This document shows, one piece after another, positions 9,249 through 19,600 of a stretch of DNA of 64,000 nt. Source of the stretch: UBA10649 sp963749905. GTDB taxonomy: Bacteria; Actinomycetota; Actinomycetes; S36-B12. The position numbers were made by a program, and so were the translations under genes. The stretch is from NCBI GenBank assembly GCA_963749905.1, contig CAVVOF010000004.1, forward strand, positions 806,001 to 870,000, in the 5' to 3' direction. The first letter of the stretch is position 1, and each line of letters starts with the position of its first letter. A model generated the notes under the pieces. It searched no databases. It was not told where the DNA came from and worked only from the letters and a program-made list of their open reading frames with translations.

Positions 9249-9328
9249 CCTCGTGCCGGCGTGACACGCGTGGGCACCCGGGGCAGACTGCGACCCGTGG
9301 CCTCGACTCATCCCGAAAGGCAGCCGAC

Positions 9329-11972
9329 GTGATCCCGGCACCCCTGCCTCCGGATGAGTTCGATCGGCTCGCCGAGCTCCACGACCTCGGGCTCCTCGAC
9401 ACCGGTCCGGAGGAGAGATTCGAGCGGATCACCCGCCTGGCGCAGCGCACTTTCGGCACGTCGATGGTCGCCTTCACGCTCGTGGACGCGGATCGCCAGC
9501 AGTTCAAGTCTCGGATCGGACTGCCGACGTCCGAGACCCCGCGCGACCAGGCGTTCTGCGCGCACGTCATCCTCGACGAGGACGTGATGGTCGTACCCGA
9601 CGCGCACGCCGACCCGCGGTTCCACGACAACCCACTGGTCACCGATGAGCCGAACATCACGTTCTACGCCGGCGCACCGGTCCACACCGACTCTGGCTTC
9701 GCCATCGGCACGCTGTGCGTGCTGGACACCGAGCCGCGGAAGTGGTCGCCGGAGGACAGTGCCGCGTTGACCGACCTGGCGACCCTCATCGAGAAAGAAC
9801 TCGGCAGTGCCCGGCAGCGAGCGCGGCATGAGGCGCTCGTCGCGCTGACGCGCATCTCCGCGCTCACCGCGGACGATCACGTCTCGCTACTGTCGAGCGC
9901 TCTCGAGGTCGCCGCGGACTACCTCGAGCTGCCGACCGGCTCGATCACCCAATGGCGGCCGGACGGGTCCGTCGTGATCGCCCGGGTGGGCGCGGACGAG
10001 AGACTCGAGGTGGGGCGGCCCGTGCCCCGTGGGATGTTCGAGGCCAGCCCGTTCCATGACACTGACGACGTCGTCGCGCTTTCGGCGGAGGATCCACGCG
10101 TCGCGGACCATCCGCTGCTGCAGAACAACCGCTTCGAGCACGTCATCGGCATTCGGCTGGTCGTCGCTGGCCGACCGTTCGGCACGCTCGCCTTCACCAG
10201 CCGCCAGCGTCTGTCGTACGGCGCGCTGACGGAGGAGGAGACCGACTTCGTCCGCCTGCTCGGGACGTGGATCGAGGGCGTACTCGACCGCTGGCAGCAG
10301 AACACCGCCCTCGGCGCCCAGCACGCCCTGCTCGGCGCCATCGGCGAGGTGCAATCCCAGTTCATCGGCTCCACTGACCAGCGCCGCGCGTTCGAGCGGC
10401 TGCTGGAGGACGTCCTTGCGCTTTCCGGCTGCGAGTACGGGTTCATCACCGAGCGGCACCTGACGCCTGAGGGGCGCCCCTACCTGCGCACTCGCGCCGT
10501 CTCGAACATCGCCTGGAACGAGGAGACGCGACTTCTGTACGAGCGGGAGCACGAGCGCGGGCTGGTCTTCGACAACCCACAGACTCTCTTCGGCGTCACC
10601 ATGATGACCGGCGACGTCGTGATCGCGAACAGTCCCCGAGACGATCCGCGGGCGGGCGGACGGCCCGGCGGCCACCCACCGCTCAACTGCTACCTCGGCC
10701 TGCCCCTGCATCTGGGCAGCCAGTTCGTGGGCGTCCTCGGCCTGGCCAACCATCCTGACGGCTTCACCGAGGAGTTCGCCGAATACCTCGCTCCGCTCGC
10801 GACCACCCTGGCCCAGCTCATCACCGCCGCGCGCGCCCAGGACGAGCGACGGGCCGATCAGCAGGCCATCGCCCGCCTGTCCACCATCGCCACGCAGATG
10901 CACTCCGGGGTGCTGGTCACCGACCTCGATGGGCGCATCGAATGGAGCAACGAGTCGTTCACGCGAATGTTCGACTATGCCCCGCACGAGCTGATCGGGC
11001 TGCGACCCCGGGACGTGCTGCATGGCCCACACACCGACAGCGTGGCAGAGGCCGGCATCCGCGACGCGATGTCCCGTCGAGAGCCCTTCTCGGCTGAGCT
11101 CCAGGTGAGCGGCCGAAGCGGAGAGCAGCTGTGGGTGGCGCTCAACGCCACCGTGCTGCGGGAGCCCAGCGGGGCGCCTCAGGGCTACGTGGTGCTCGTC
11201 GACGACATCGCCGAGCGCAAGCGGGTCGAGCGGATGAAGGCCGAGTTCATCTCCACGGTCAGCCATGAGCTTCGGACTCCCACTGACGTCGATCAGCGGC
11301 GCCCTCGGCCTCGTCGTCAGCGGGGTCGCGGGGCCGCTTCCGGAGCGCGCCGATCGGATGATCACGATCGCCTTGGACAACAGCAAGCGCCTCACCACGC
11401 TCATCAACGACCTGCTCGATCTCGAGCGCATGACGGAGGGCGGACTGCCGATCGATTCGGAGCCGCACGACCTGCTCCCCCTGCTCCAGCGGTCGATCGA
11501 CGACAACCAGTCCTACGCGACGAAGTACGGATGCACGCTGGCGCTCCGCAAGTCCGCCGCCACGGCGATGGTCGACGTGGACAGCGTGCGCCTCATCCAG
11601 GTCATGTCGAACCTGCTGTCCAACGCGGCGAAGTTCTCGCCGGAGGGCAGCACGATCTTCGTCGACGTGCTCCACGGGCAGGGTGTGGTCCGGGTCGAGG
11701 TGATCGACACCGGCCCGGGCATCCCGGCCGACTTCGGCGACCGGATCTTCGACCGGTTCGCCCAGGCGGACGCGTCAGACACCCGCCATCGCGGGGGCAG
11801 TGGCCTCGGCCTCGCCATCTCCCGCGAACTCATCCACCGGATGGGCGGCGAGATCGGGTATGCCGTGCCAGAGATCGGCGGGAGCACCTTCTGGTTCACC
11901 CTGCCGACACTCGACCAGGTGTCCGCTCCGCTCGCTGACACCACCGAAGGCGGGGAGGACAGTCATGGCTGA
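9329..11972 (+). CDS. Sensor histidine kinase with GAF domains and a PAS domain; frameshifted in the H-box
   Basis: Correcting one base gives 880 residues. The order is: GAF (about 10-165, with GTLCVLD), a second GAF (about 175-315), a third GAF (about 335-510, with LGLPLHLGSQFVGVLGLAN), PAS (about 525-635, with GVLVTDLDGRIEWSN), HisKA and HATPase. The phospho-acceptor is His646 in STVSHELRTP. The frame then breaks: an extra A at 11282 separates it from LTSISGAL and from the ATPase motifs (NLLSNAAKFS, DTGPGIP, GGSGLGLAIS). As written, the product would lack the kinase core. No membrane helices are seen, so it is a cytoplasmic sensor. GTG 9329 has AAAGG upstream. The end overlaps the receiver gene by eight bases, which are its likely partners. 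Confidence 0.85.
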
Positions 11973-12351
11973 ACTGCAGAGAATCCTGTACGTCGACGAC
12001 GACGACGACATCCGGGAGGTCGCCGGGATGGCGCTCACTGCGGTCGCGGGGCTGGAGGTCTGCGCGTGCGCCAGTGGTCAGGAAGCGCTTGGGCGCGCCA
12101 GAGAGTGCGTTCCCCAACTGATCCTGCTGGACGTCATGATGCCCGGCATGGACGGGCCCACGACCCTCGCCGCACTGAGGGAGGAACCCGACTTCGCCGA
12201 CACGCCGGTCGTCTTCCTCACCGCGAAGATCCAGCCCGCGGAGGTCGAGCGATATCGCGCCCTCGGGGCTGTGGACGTCATCGGAAAACCTTTCGACCCC
12301 ATGACCTTGGGTGAGCAACTCCGACAGATCTGGGCGCGCCTCGACCGCTGA
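11965..12351 (+). CDS. Single-domain response regulator (receiver only)
   Basis: 128 residues forming one receiver domain. LYVDDDDDIREV supplies the acidic pocket, LILLDVMMPGMDG carries the phospho-acceptor Asp, FLTAKI has the switch Thr and VIGKPFDP the conserved Lys. There is no output domain. It overlaps the kinase gene by eight bases, so it is translationally coupled to it and is probably its first phosphorylation target. It may pass the phosphate on or act by protein contact. Confidence 0.92.
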   Translation: MAELQRILYVDDDDDIREVAGMALTAVAGLEVCACASGQEALGRARECVPQLILLDVMMPGMDGPTTLAALREEPDFADTPVVFLTAKIQPAEVERYRALGAVDVIGKPFDPMTLGEQLRQIWARLDR

Positions 12352-12422
12352 AAGACAGGGCCGCGGCAGATCGACGGCAATTCGTGCTGACACCACGACG
12401 CTACCGGGGGAGGATGCGTCAC

Positions 12423-13316
12423 GTGACCTCCGCGACTGCCAGCGATCTCGGCTTCCTGACCCCGCCCACCGTGCTGATCGTCGACGACGACCCGGAGATG
12501 CGGGATTTCCTCTCCTTCGCCGTCGAGCCGTGGGCACGCGTGCTGACCGCAGGGAGCGGTCGCGAGGGCATCGACCTGTGTCGGTCATCGCTTCCCGATC
12601 TCGTTCTGCTGGACGTGAACATGCCCGGCCTGGACGGCTTCGATGTCATCAACGAGCTCAAGCACGACTCCAGCACCCGCCACATCCCTGTCATGTTCAT
12701 CACCGGGGAGACCTTCGCCGAGGTGGAGTCCGAGTGCCTCGAGGCCGGGGCCGCCGACTATGTCGCCAAGCCCATCAACACGCGGGTGCTCACCGCGCGC
12801 GCTCGGACGCACGTACTGCTGAAGCAGCAGTCCGACCTGCTCAGCGACTTGGCGATCGTCGACGGCCTGACGGGAGCGATGACACGAGCGGCTTTCGACA
12901 TCCGGCTGGCCCAGGAGTTCAGCCGCAGCCATCGCAGTGGGCACCCCTTCGCGCTGGGGGTCATCAGCATCGAGGAGCTGGACTCCTACGCCGAGACGTA
13001 CGGCCACCTGGCTGCTGATGACGTGGTGGCGGCGGTCGCCGGAGTCGCACGAGGCGTCGCCAGGCGGCAGAGCGACCTCGTGTGCCGGTTCGGCGCCAGC
13101 GAGCTGGCCGTGCTGCTTCCCGACCTGTCCCGTGACGCGGCCCTGCCTCAGCTGTCCGGGGTGACGGCCAGTGTCACGGACCTCAAGATCCCGCACCGCC
13201 TGGGGCGCGACGGTCAGGTGCGCGTCAGCGTCCGGCTGGTCGACGCGGGTCCCTATCCGACTCTCGAGAGCCTGCTGGCGGCAGCAGCGGGAGCACCGCC
13301 ACTCGACGCGACCTGA
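12423..13316 (+). CDS. Response regulator with degenerate GGDEF output domain
   Basis: About 297 residues. The receiver (about 17-135) has VLIVDDDPEMRD, LVLLDVNMPGLDG and YVAKPINTR. A linker helix leads to a GGDEF-like domain (about 150-290: DGLTGAMTRAAFD then CRFGASELAVLLPD). The signature is GASEL instead of GGDEF, so cyclase activity is unlikely. An RxxD inhibitory site (RQSD) lies exactly five residues upstream and is kept, which suggests a c-di-GMP receptor. GTG 12423 is chosen because GGGGGAGG lies nine bases upstream; ATG 12414 is too close to that site. It stands 71 bp after the single-domain receiver and probably belongs to the same phosphorelay. Confidence 0.85.
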   Translation: MTSATASDLGFLTPPTVLIVDDDPEMRDFLSFAVEPWARVLTAGSGREGIDLCRSSLPDLVLLDVNMPGLDGFDVINELKHDSSTRHIPVMFITGETFAEVESECLEAGAADYVAKPINTRVLTARARTHVLLKQQSDLLSDLAIVDGLTGAMTRAAFDIRLAQEFSRSHRSGHPFALGVISIEELDSYAETYGHLAADDVVAAVAGVARGVARRQSDLVCRFGASELAVLLPDLSRDAALPQLSGVTASVTDLKIPHRLGRDGQVRVSVRLVDAGPYPTLESLLAAAAGAPPLDAT

Positions 13317-13345
13317 CCTGCCTCCGACCAGGAGTTGAGGCACAC

Positions 13346-13498
13346 CTAGTGGGGCCGTCGCGCCCGGCAGTCGAGGTGCTTGGCCTGCTCGGCCGCGGCC
13401 GCCTCAGGCTCCTTGAACGGCAATGAGAACTCGGAGCACTTGGGACATCTCCAGTAGTAGCGGATCCCGGTCTCGAAGACCGCCGTCTCGAGTGGCAC
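13346..13498 (-). CDS. Small cysteine-containing protein, zinc-ribbon-like
   Basis: About 50 residues from GTG 13498, which has GGGGAG at a suitable distance; an ATG at 13555 would give 69 residues but has no ribosome-binding site. The sequence has a CPKC knuckle after YYWR, a run of alanines and acidic residues, and a later H and C (AKHLDC). This could bind one metal in a C2HC arrangement, although it is short for a classical zinc ribbon. The base composition and amino acids look coding and the opposite strand gives only arginine-rich frames. No family is recognised. It is convergent with the GGDEF gene. Confidence 0.5.
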   Translation of the reverse strand: MPLETAVFETGIRYYWRCPKCSEFSLPFKEPEAAAAEQAKHLDCRARRPH

Positions 13499-13660
13499 GA
13501 CCCATCTCCCCTCATGTTCGCGTGGTCGGTCGCAGCCGGCCGACCACGTCAGCATGGCGCCCAGCCGGGTACGCCGATGGCGTCCGAGCGACTCCCGGGT
13601 GACGATTGGACGGCCGTTGCGTAACAGGACTCGCAATGCTGCGCCCACTACCGTGACGCC

Positions 13661-14918
13661 ATGCGCCGGTGGATGTGGTGGATCGCGATACCGGTGGGGC
13701 TGATCGCCATCGCGGTGCTGGCGCTTCTCGTGGTCAACCGCGTCTCCGTCACCGAGACGGAGAACACGCAGGCGGCCCTCGACCCGTTCTACACCCCGCC
13801 GTCCCCGCTGACGGAGCCGGTGGGCACGGTGCTGCGCACTGAGCCACTCGGAGTCGACGTGCCCGGGGGCACCGCGTTGCGCATGCTGTACGTCTCGGAA
13901 CGGCCCGACGGGACTCCCGCGGCATCCGGGGGCATGGTCTTCATCCCCGACGGCCCGGCACCTCCCGGCGGGCGCCCCGTGGTGGCGTGGGCGCACGGCA
14001 CCCTCGGCATGGGCGACGCCTGTGCGCCCTCGCGCTCGGCCGACCCGTTGGGCGACACGACGTACTGGCTCGACCAGATGCTCAGCCTGGGCTGGGTCGT
14101 GACGGCCACGGACTACGTCGGGACTGGGCACGCCCGGCCCCGAGCTGTATCTCGTCGGCGAGGCGGAGGCGCGCGACGTGGTCAACTCGGTGCGCGCCGT
14201 CCGCAACCTCCCCGACGCCGCCGCCGGTCAGCGATACGTCGTCTGGGGGCATTCCCAGGGCGGTCACTCGGCACTGTGGACCGGCCATCTCAGTGACACC
14301 CTGGCGCCCGAGCTCGACCTCCTCGCCGTCGCAGCGGCCGCGCCAGCAGCGCAGCTCGCCGACATCATGGGCGCGCAGTGGGACGACCTGGTGGGCTGGG
14401 GCATCGGACCCGAGGTCCTGGTGTCGTGGCCCGTGGTCTATCCCGAGCTCTCACCGGACCAGGTCGCCAGCCCGGCCGGGCTCGAGAACTACGAGCGGCT
14501 CGCCGACGAGTGCCTCAAGCAGAAGTCCCTGATGGTCGAGCTGCTGGCTCGCCAGCAACTCGGCGAGCGGTTCTTCGCCGGCAACCCGGTGGACGTGGCG
14601 GACTGGCGGGCGAAGGCGGATGCTCAGACACCACCGCCGCTGCCGGCCGAACTGCCGGTCCTCGTCGCGCAGAGCATGGCGGACGAGGTGGTGCTCGCCT
14701 GGCCCAACGCGGTGACCCAGACGCTGTGGTGCGAAGCGGGGTCCACGATCGAGATGCTCTGGCTCGGCGTCGTCAACCACCAGCAGACGGCGATGACCGC
14801 CGGGCCAACCGTTGTCGCATGGATCGACGACCGATTCGCCGACCGTCCGGCCCGTCGGACCTGCGACCTCCCCCCGCCCGTGGCGCCCGAGGCACCTGTG
14901 GCGCCAGCGGCCAGCTAG
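13661..14918 (+). CDS. Secretory lipase-family alpha/beta hydrolase, frameshifted
   Basis: 418 residues after correction. One N-terminal transmembrane or signal segment (MWWIAIPVGLIAIAVLALLV) is followed by the secreted lipase (LIP) fold. VVAWAHGTLGMGDACAPS is the oxyanion region. DYVGLGTPG appears once an extra A at 14123 is removed. YVVWGHSQGGHSAL holds the nucleophile Ser. Downstream, PVLVAQSMADEVV carries a candidate Asp and VNHQQTAM the His. The family cleaves lipid or other ester bonds outside the cell. The sequence as given splits the protein between the oxyanion region and the nucleophile. It ends eight bases from a convergent oxidoreductase gene. Confidence 0.82.
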
Positions 14919-14926
14919 GGACTCCG

Positions 14927-15889
14927 TCAGGACAGGTCGAGGATCACCGTGCCGATCTTCTCGCCGCTCTCCATGTAGGTGAAGGCCTCCCGCACCTCGT
15001 CCAGCGGGTACGTGCGGTCGATGACCGGGCGGAACTTGCCCTCCTCGACCAGCCGGCGGATGTATCCCAGCGCTCCCCGCAGGTTCCGCGGGATCGGGAA
15101 GTCCACCCGAGGTCCGCCCCGCGCGCGGGTGAGCATCGGCAGGAACAGGTTCTCGCCCTTGGGGCCGAGCTCCGAGGACAGGTACGCGCCATCGGGAGTC
15201 ATGATCGGCCGGCAGTCCGCGAAGCGGCTCTTGCCGACCGCGTCGAAGACCACGTCGTACGGCTCGTCGACCTCCAGGTAATCGGTCCGCGTGTAGTCGA
15301 AGACCCTGGTCGCGCCCAGCGAGGCGACCAGGTCCGCATGCTCCATCGGGGCCACCGCATCGACCGAGACCCCGCGTGCGGCCATGATCTGGATGGCGGC
15401 GGAGCCGATGGCACCCGTGCCTCCGATGACGAGCACTCGCGACTGCGGTCCGACGTCAACCTTGTTCACGAAGTTGACGGCGTAGAACGCGCCCTCGGTG
15501 CAGCCCACTGCCTCCGCGAACGACAGCGCGTCAGGGATGCGCAGCACGGCTGTCCGGCGCGTGAGGGTGACGTACTGGGCATGGGTCCCGAGTCCGGTGT
15601 CGTCGAACCCGTACACCCGGTCTCCGGGCGCGAACTCGGTAACGCTCGGCCCGGCCGCTTCCACGACGCCGGCGAAGTCCGTCCCCGTTGCCGAATGATG
15701 CGGAGTGGGGAAGCCGGCGAAGTACCGGAAGACGAACGGCTTGCCCCGCAGCACGCCACTGTCCGTCCGGTTGACCGAACTCGCATGAACCCGGACGAGG
15801 ATGGCATCGGGACCGCAGTCCGGGACGGGCGCCTCGCGCACCTCGATGTTCTCGGGAGGGCCGTAGCCGGGGCGATAGGTCGTCAGCAT
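14927..15889 (-). CDS. Zinc-independent medium-chain dehydrogenase/quinone oxidoreductase-like
   Basis: 320 residues of the MDR superfamily. An N-terminal GroES-like domain (VRVHASSVNRTD, GTDFAGVVEAAGPSV, GDRVYGF) precedes the Rossmann domain with VLVIGGTGAIGSAAIQIM for NAD(P)H. It ends with the standard RRLVEEGKFRPVIDRTYPLDEV. The catalytic zinc ligands of alcohol dehydrogenases are missing, which fits NADPH-dependent quinone or enone reductases. It could help detoxify reactive carbonyls, but the substrate is unknown. It lies beside the AraC gene on the same strand, nine bases downstream, and could be co-transcribed with it. Confidence 0.85.
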   Translation of the reverse strand: MLTTYRPGYGPPENIEVREAPVPDCGPDAILVRVHASSVNRTDSGVLRGKPFVFRYFAGFPTPHHSATGTDFAGVVEAAGPSVTEFAPGDRVYGFDDTGLGTHAQYVTLTRRTAVLRIPDALSFAEAVGCTEGAFYAVNFVNKVDVGPQSRVLVIGGTGAIGSAAIQIMAARGVSVDAVAPMEHADLVASLGATRVFDYTRTDYLEVDEPYDVVFDAVGKSRFADCRPIMTPDGAYLSSELGPKGENLFLPMLTRARGGPRVDFPIPRNLRGALGYIRRLVEEGKFRPVIDRTYPLDEVREAFTYMESGEKIGTVILDLS

Positions 15890-15898
15890 GCCTCGAGC

Positions 15899-16633
15899 CT
15901 AGGCCGAACCGCCCCGCTCCCGAGCCGGTCCGCTTCGGTAGGCGCCCGGTGTCATCCCCAGCACCCGGCGGAACTGCCGGGTGAAGGTCGCCTGGTCATA
16001 GAAGCCGCACTCCGCGGCGATGTGACCGAAGGTCTCGTTCGTCGTGGTCGCCAGCCGCACGGCCTCCTCGAGTCGCATCCGCTGGATCACCTGCTGGGGG
16101 GACAGGCCCAGCGTGGCGCGGCACAGTCGCTGCAGCTGCTTCGTGCTGAGCCCGGCGATCGCTGCCAGCTCCGCGAGCCGCCACGGCCGCGCCACGTCGG
16201 ACCGCACGGCCGAGAGCGCCGCGGCCAGCCCGGCATGACTGCTCGACATCTGGGAGCGCAGATCGATGGACAGCACCGCAATGCCGACGCACGCATCGTC
16301 ATCGTCCGGCAGCGGCGCCTTCGACGTTAAGTACCAGCCGAGGGATCCGTCCGCCCGCAGGATGAGTTCCAGCAGGCCCTTCAACGCCGGGCCACCCGAG
16401 CGGATCACCTGGTCCTGTCGCGCGTAGGACCGGGCCAGTTCCCCGGCGAACAGTTCCTCCACGGTTCGGCCGACGACCTCCTCCCGGGGCAGGCCGAGCC
16501 GGTCGCAGAAGCCCTGGTTCGCATAGGCGTACCGACCGTCGAGGCCCTTGAGCGCCGCCATGACCTGAGGCGCGCCGTCGGTGACGTCGATGAACAGCCG
16601 GGCCGCTGGTCTTTGTATCAATGGGACAGGCAC
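15899..16633 (-). CDS. AraC-family transcriptional regulator with N-terminal PAS domain
   Basis: About 244 residues. A PAS domain (about 10-110: MAALKGLDGRYAYANQGFCD, then PREEVVGRTVEELF) precedes an AraC-type double helix-turn-helix (about 145-240: LAELAAIAGLSTKQLQRL and IAAECGFYDQATFTRQFRRV, ending LGMTPGAYR). GTG 16633 has GAAGG seven bases upstream; starting at GTG 16675 would leave no room before putA. The gene is divergent from putA, and an AraC/PAS activator next to proline catabolism suggests that it controls putA in response to a small ligand. That is inference from position. Confidence 0.82.
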   Translation of the reverse strand: MPVPLIQRPAARLFIDVTDGAPQVMAALKGLDGRYAYANQGFCDRLGLPREEVVGRTVEELFAGELARSYARQDQVIRSGGPALKGLLELILRADGSLGWYLTSKAPLPDDDDACVGIAVLSIDLRSQMSSSHAGLAAALSAVRSDVARPWRLAELAAIAGLSTKQLQRLCRATLGLSPQQVIQRMRLEEAVRLATTTNETFGHIAAECGFYDQATFTRQFRRVLGMTPGAYRSGPARERGGSA

Positions 16634-16675
16634 GAGCCAACCTTCGCACAAGACACGCGGTGGTGCAATGGTCAC

Positions 16676-19600
16676 GTGAGCGCACCCGAACTGCCGATGG
16701 CCCGAATCGCCGACGCCGCACCCGCGGACGCCGACCGCGACGAACGGCGCGCCCGACTGGCCGAGCAGCGAGCACGGGACCTGCTGGCGAGGTCACTGCA
16801 GGACACCACCCGCGCCGAGCGACGGTCCTCCCGACGACTCGCCCGGCTGCTCGGCGACGAGGCCGGCCGTGACTTCCTGCTCGACCTGACGGATCGCATC
16901 CTTCGCATCCGCAGCCCTCGGCGCTCGGCACGGGCGCTCGCCGATCTCGCCGCCCCCGGCGTCCCGAAGTCCCTCGGACCGGTGGACCGGCTCGGCATGA
17001 GGCTGCTCGCCCGGGTCGCCCCTCTCGCCCCGAAGACGGCCGAGCGCCTGGTGAGCTGGCGGATCGACAGGGACACGAACGGCGTCATCCTGTCGGCGGA
17101 GGAGCCCGCGTTCTCCGACTACGTGCGCCGCCGGACGGCGGGTGGCTTCGCCATCAACATCAACATCCTCGGCGAGGCGATCCTGGGCGATGCTGAGGCC
17201 GAGGCCAGGTGCCAGGCCGTACTCGCCCGGATCCAGCGCCCGGACGTGCCCTACGTGTCGGTGAAGATCTCCGCCATCTGCGCGAACCTCGACGTGCTGG
17301 CGGAAGCCGACTCCCTCGACCGCATCAAGGTGCAGCTGCGGCGGCTGTACCGGGCCGCCATGGCCAGCACCCCGCCGACTTTCGTGAACCTCGACATGGA
17401 GGAGTACCGCGACCTCGAGCTCTCGATCGTCTCGTTCATGGAGACACTCGACGAGCCGGAGTTCCTGACGTACGAGGCGGGCATCGTCCTTCAGGCCTAC
17501 GTACCGGACTCCCACGCCGCACTGGCTCGGCTGTGCGAGTGGGCCAATGCTCGGCGCGACCGCGGCGGAGCCGGCATCAAGATCCGCCTGGTGAAGGGCG
17601 CCAACCTCGCGATGGAGTCAGTCGAGGCGGAGCTGCACGACTGGCCGCAGGCCCCCTACTCGTCGAAGGCCGAGGTGGACGCCAGCTACAAGGCGATGCT
17701 GGACTCCGCGCTCGAGCTCGGACACCCGGACGCCGTGCGCATCGGGGTCGCCAGCCACAACCTGTTCGAGGTCGCGTGGGCGCTCACCCTTCGGGATGAG
17801 CTCGCGGACCCGTCGCGAATCGAGATCGAGATGCTGGAGGGCATGGCCCCGCCGCAGTCGCGCGCGGTGCGCCGCGACGCCGGTGGCCTGCTCCTGTACT
17901 CGCCGGTCGTCAGCCCGCGCGAGCGCGACGCGTCGATCGCCTATCTGAGCCGACGACTCGATGAGAACGCGTCCCCGGAGAACTTCCTGCGTGCACTCTT
18001 CGATCTCACGCCCGGGTCGCGGGAGTGGGAGGAGCAGCGGGAGCGCTTCCGCCGATCCGTCCGGGAGCGCATCGACGTGCCCCGCACCTCTCGACGATCG
18101 CAGGATCGCTGGGGCGAACCTGGCGCCGCACCCCGCGATGGCTCCTTCCGCAATGTGGCCGACACCGACTTCACCCAGGCGGCGAACCGGGCCTGGGCGC
18201 GAGCGACGCTGGAGACAACCGATCTGCCGCAGTTCGAACTGGTGCCAACGAGCGACGACGTCGACTCGCTCGTGACGCGGTCGATCGAGGCTCAGGTGGC
18301 GTGGGGGCGGACCACGTGGGGCGAGCGTCGCCATGTGCTCGCCCGCGTTGCAGAGATCATGGAGGAGGAGCGCGGGCGCACCCTCGCCGCCATGGCCCGG
18401 ACGACCGGAAAGACCGTGCGCGAGGGTGATCCCGAGGTGTCCGAGGCGATCGACTTCGCTCTCTATGCCGCGCATCTGACTCTCGCCCACGAGCAGCAGG
18501 AGCGCAGCGGCACGGCGTGGTCGCCGCATCGCGTGGTCGTGGTGGCGGGTCCCTGGAACTTCCCGTACGCCATTCCCGCCAGCGGGCTCGTCCATGCCCT
18601 TGCCGCCGGGTGCAGCGTCATCCTCAAGCCAGCGCCCGAGGCACGGGCGATCGGCGCGCTGCTCGTCGAGCAGCTCGTGCGGGCCGGGGTCCCTGACGGC
18701 GTGGTGCAGCTGGCCTGCACGGAGGACAACGAGGTCGGTCGATCACTCATCACCCACGCGTCCGTCGACCACGTCATGCTCACCGGGAGCATGGACACCG
18801 CGCGCATGTTCCTGGAGTGGCAGCCGCACCTGAGCCTGACCGCGGAGACGAGCGGGAAGAACGCGATCGTGATCACCGCGGCAGCCGACATCGACCAGGC
18901 GATCCGCGATCTGGTGAAGTCGGCATTCGGCCACGCCGGGCAGAAGTGCTCCGCCGCAAGCCTGGCCATCGTCGAGGCGAGCGTCTATGACGACCCGGCA
19001 TTCCACGAGCGGCTGGCGGACGCCGCGCGCAGCCTTCCGGTCGGCCCGGCGGAGCAGCTGTCCACCGTCATGGGCCCGCTCATCGCCGAACCGCGGGGAC
19101 CGCTTGCCCGCGCCCTGACCACCCTCGAGCCCGGCGAGTCATGGCTCCTGAAGCCGGTGGCGCTGTCGTCGACGCAGTGGACTCCCGGCATCCGGCGCGA
19201 CGTGCGGCCCGGATCCTGGTTCCACCTCACCGAGTGCTTCGGCCCGGTGCTGGGCCTCATGCGGGCGGACGACCTCGACCACGCCATCGCACTGCAGAAC
19301 GCCACCGCCTACGGGCTGACCGGAGGCATCGAGTCGCTCGACCCCCAAGAGATCGAGACGTGGCTCGCCCGCGTGCAGGTCGGCAACGCCTACGTCAACC
19401 GGCACATCACCGGAGCGATCGTCCAGCGGCAGCCGTTCGGCGGCTGGAAGGCGTCCTCCGTGGGCGTCGGGGGCAAGCCCGGCGGCCCCAACCATCTCGC
19501 GGTGTACGGCACCTGGCGGCCACGCGATCTGGATTCCGAGACCGCGAGCGTCGACTTCGCACGGGCGTGGGCGGAGACCTTCAGCCAGGCCACGGACGTG

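Noticed and set aside
9134..9328. N-terminal extension of the sensor kinase
   Set aside because: The frame is open upstream, but this part overlaps the preceding secreted-protein gene and is Arg-rich. GTG 9329 with its ribosome-binding site starts the family-like sequence.
13346..14206. 286-codon minus-strand frame covering the lipase start
   Set aside because: Only the last 50-69 codons look coding; the rest is antisense to the lipase and Arg-rich.
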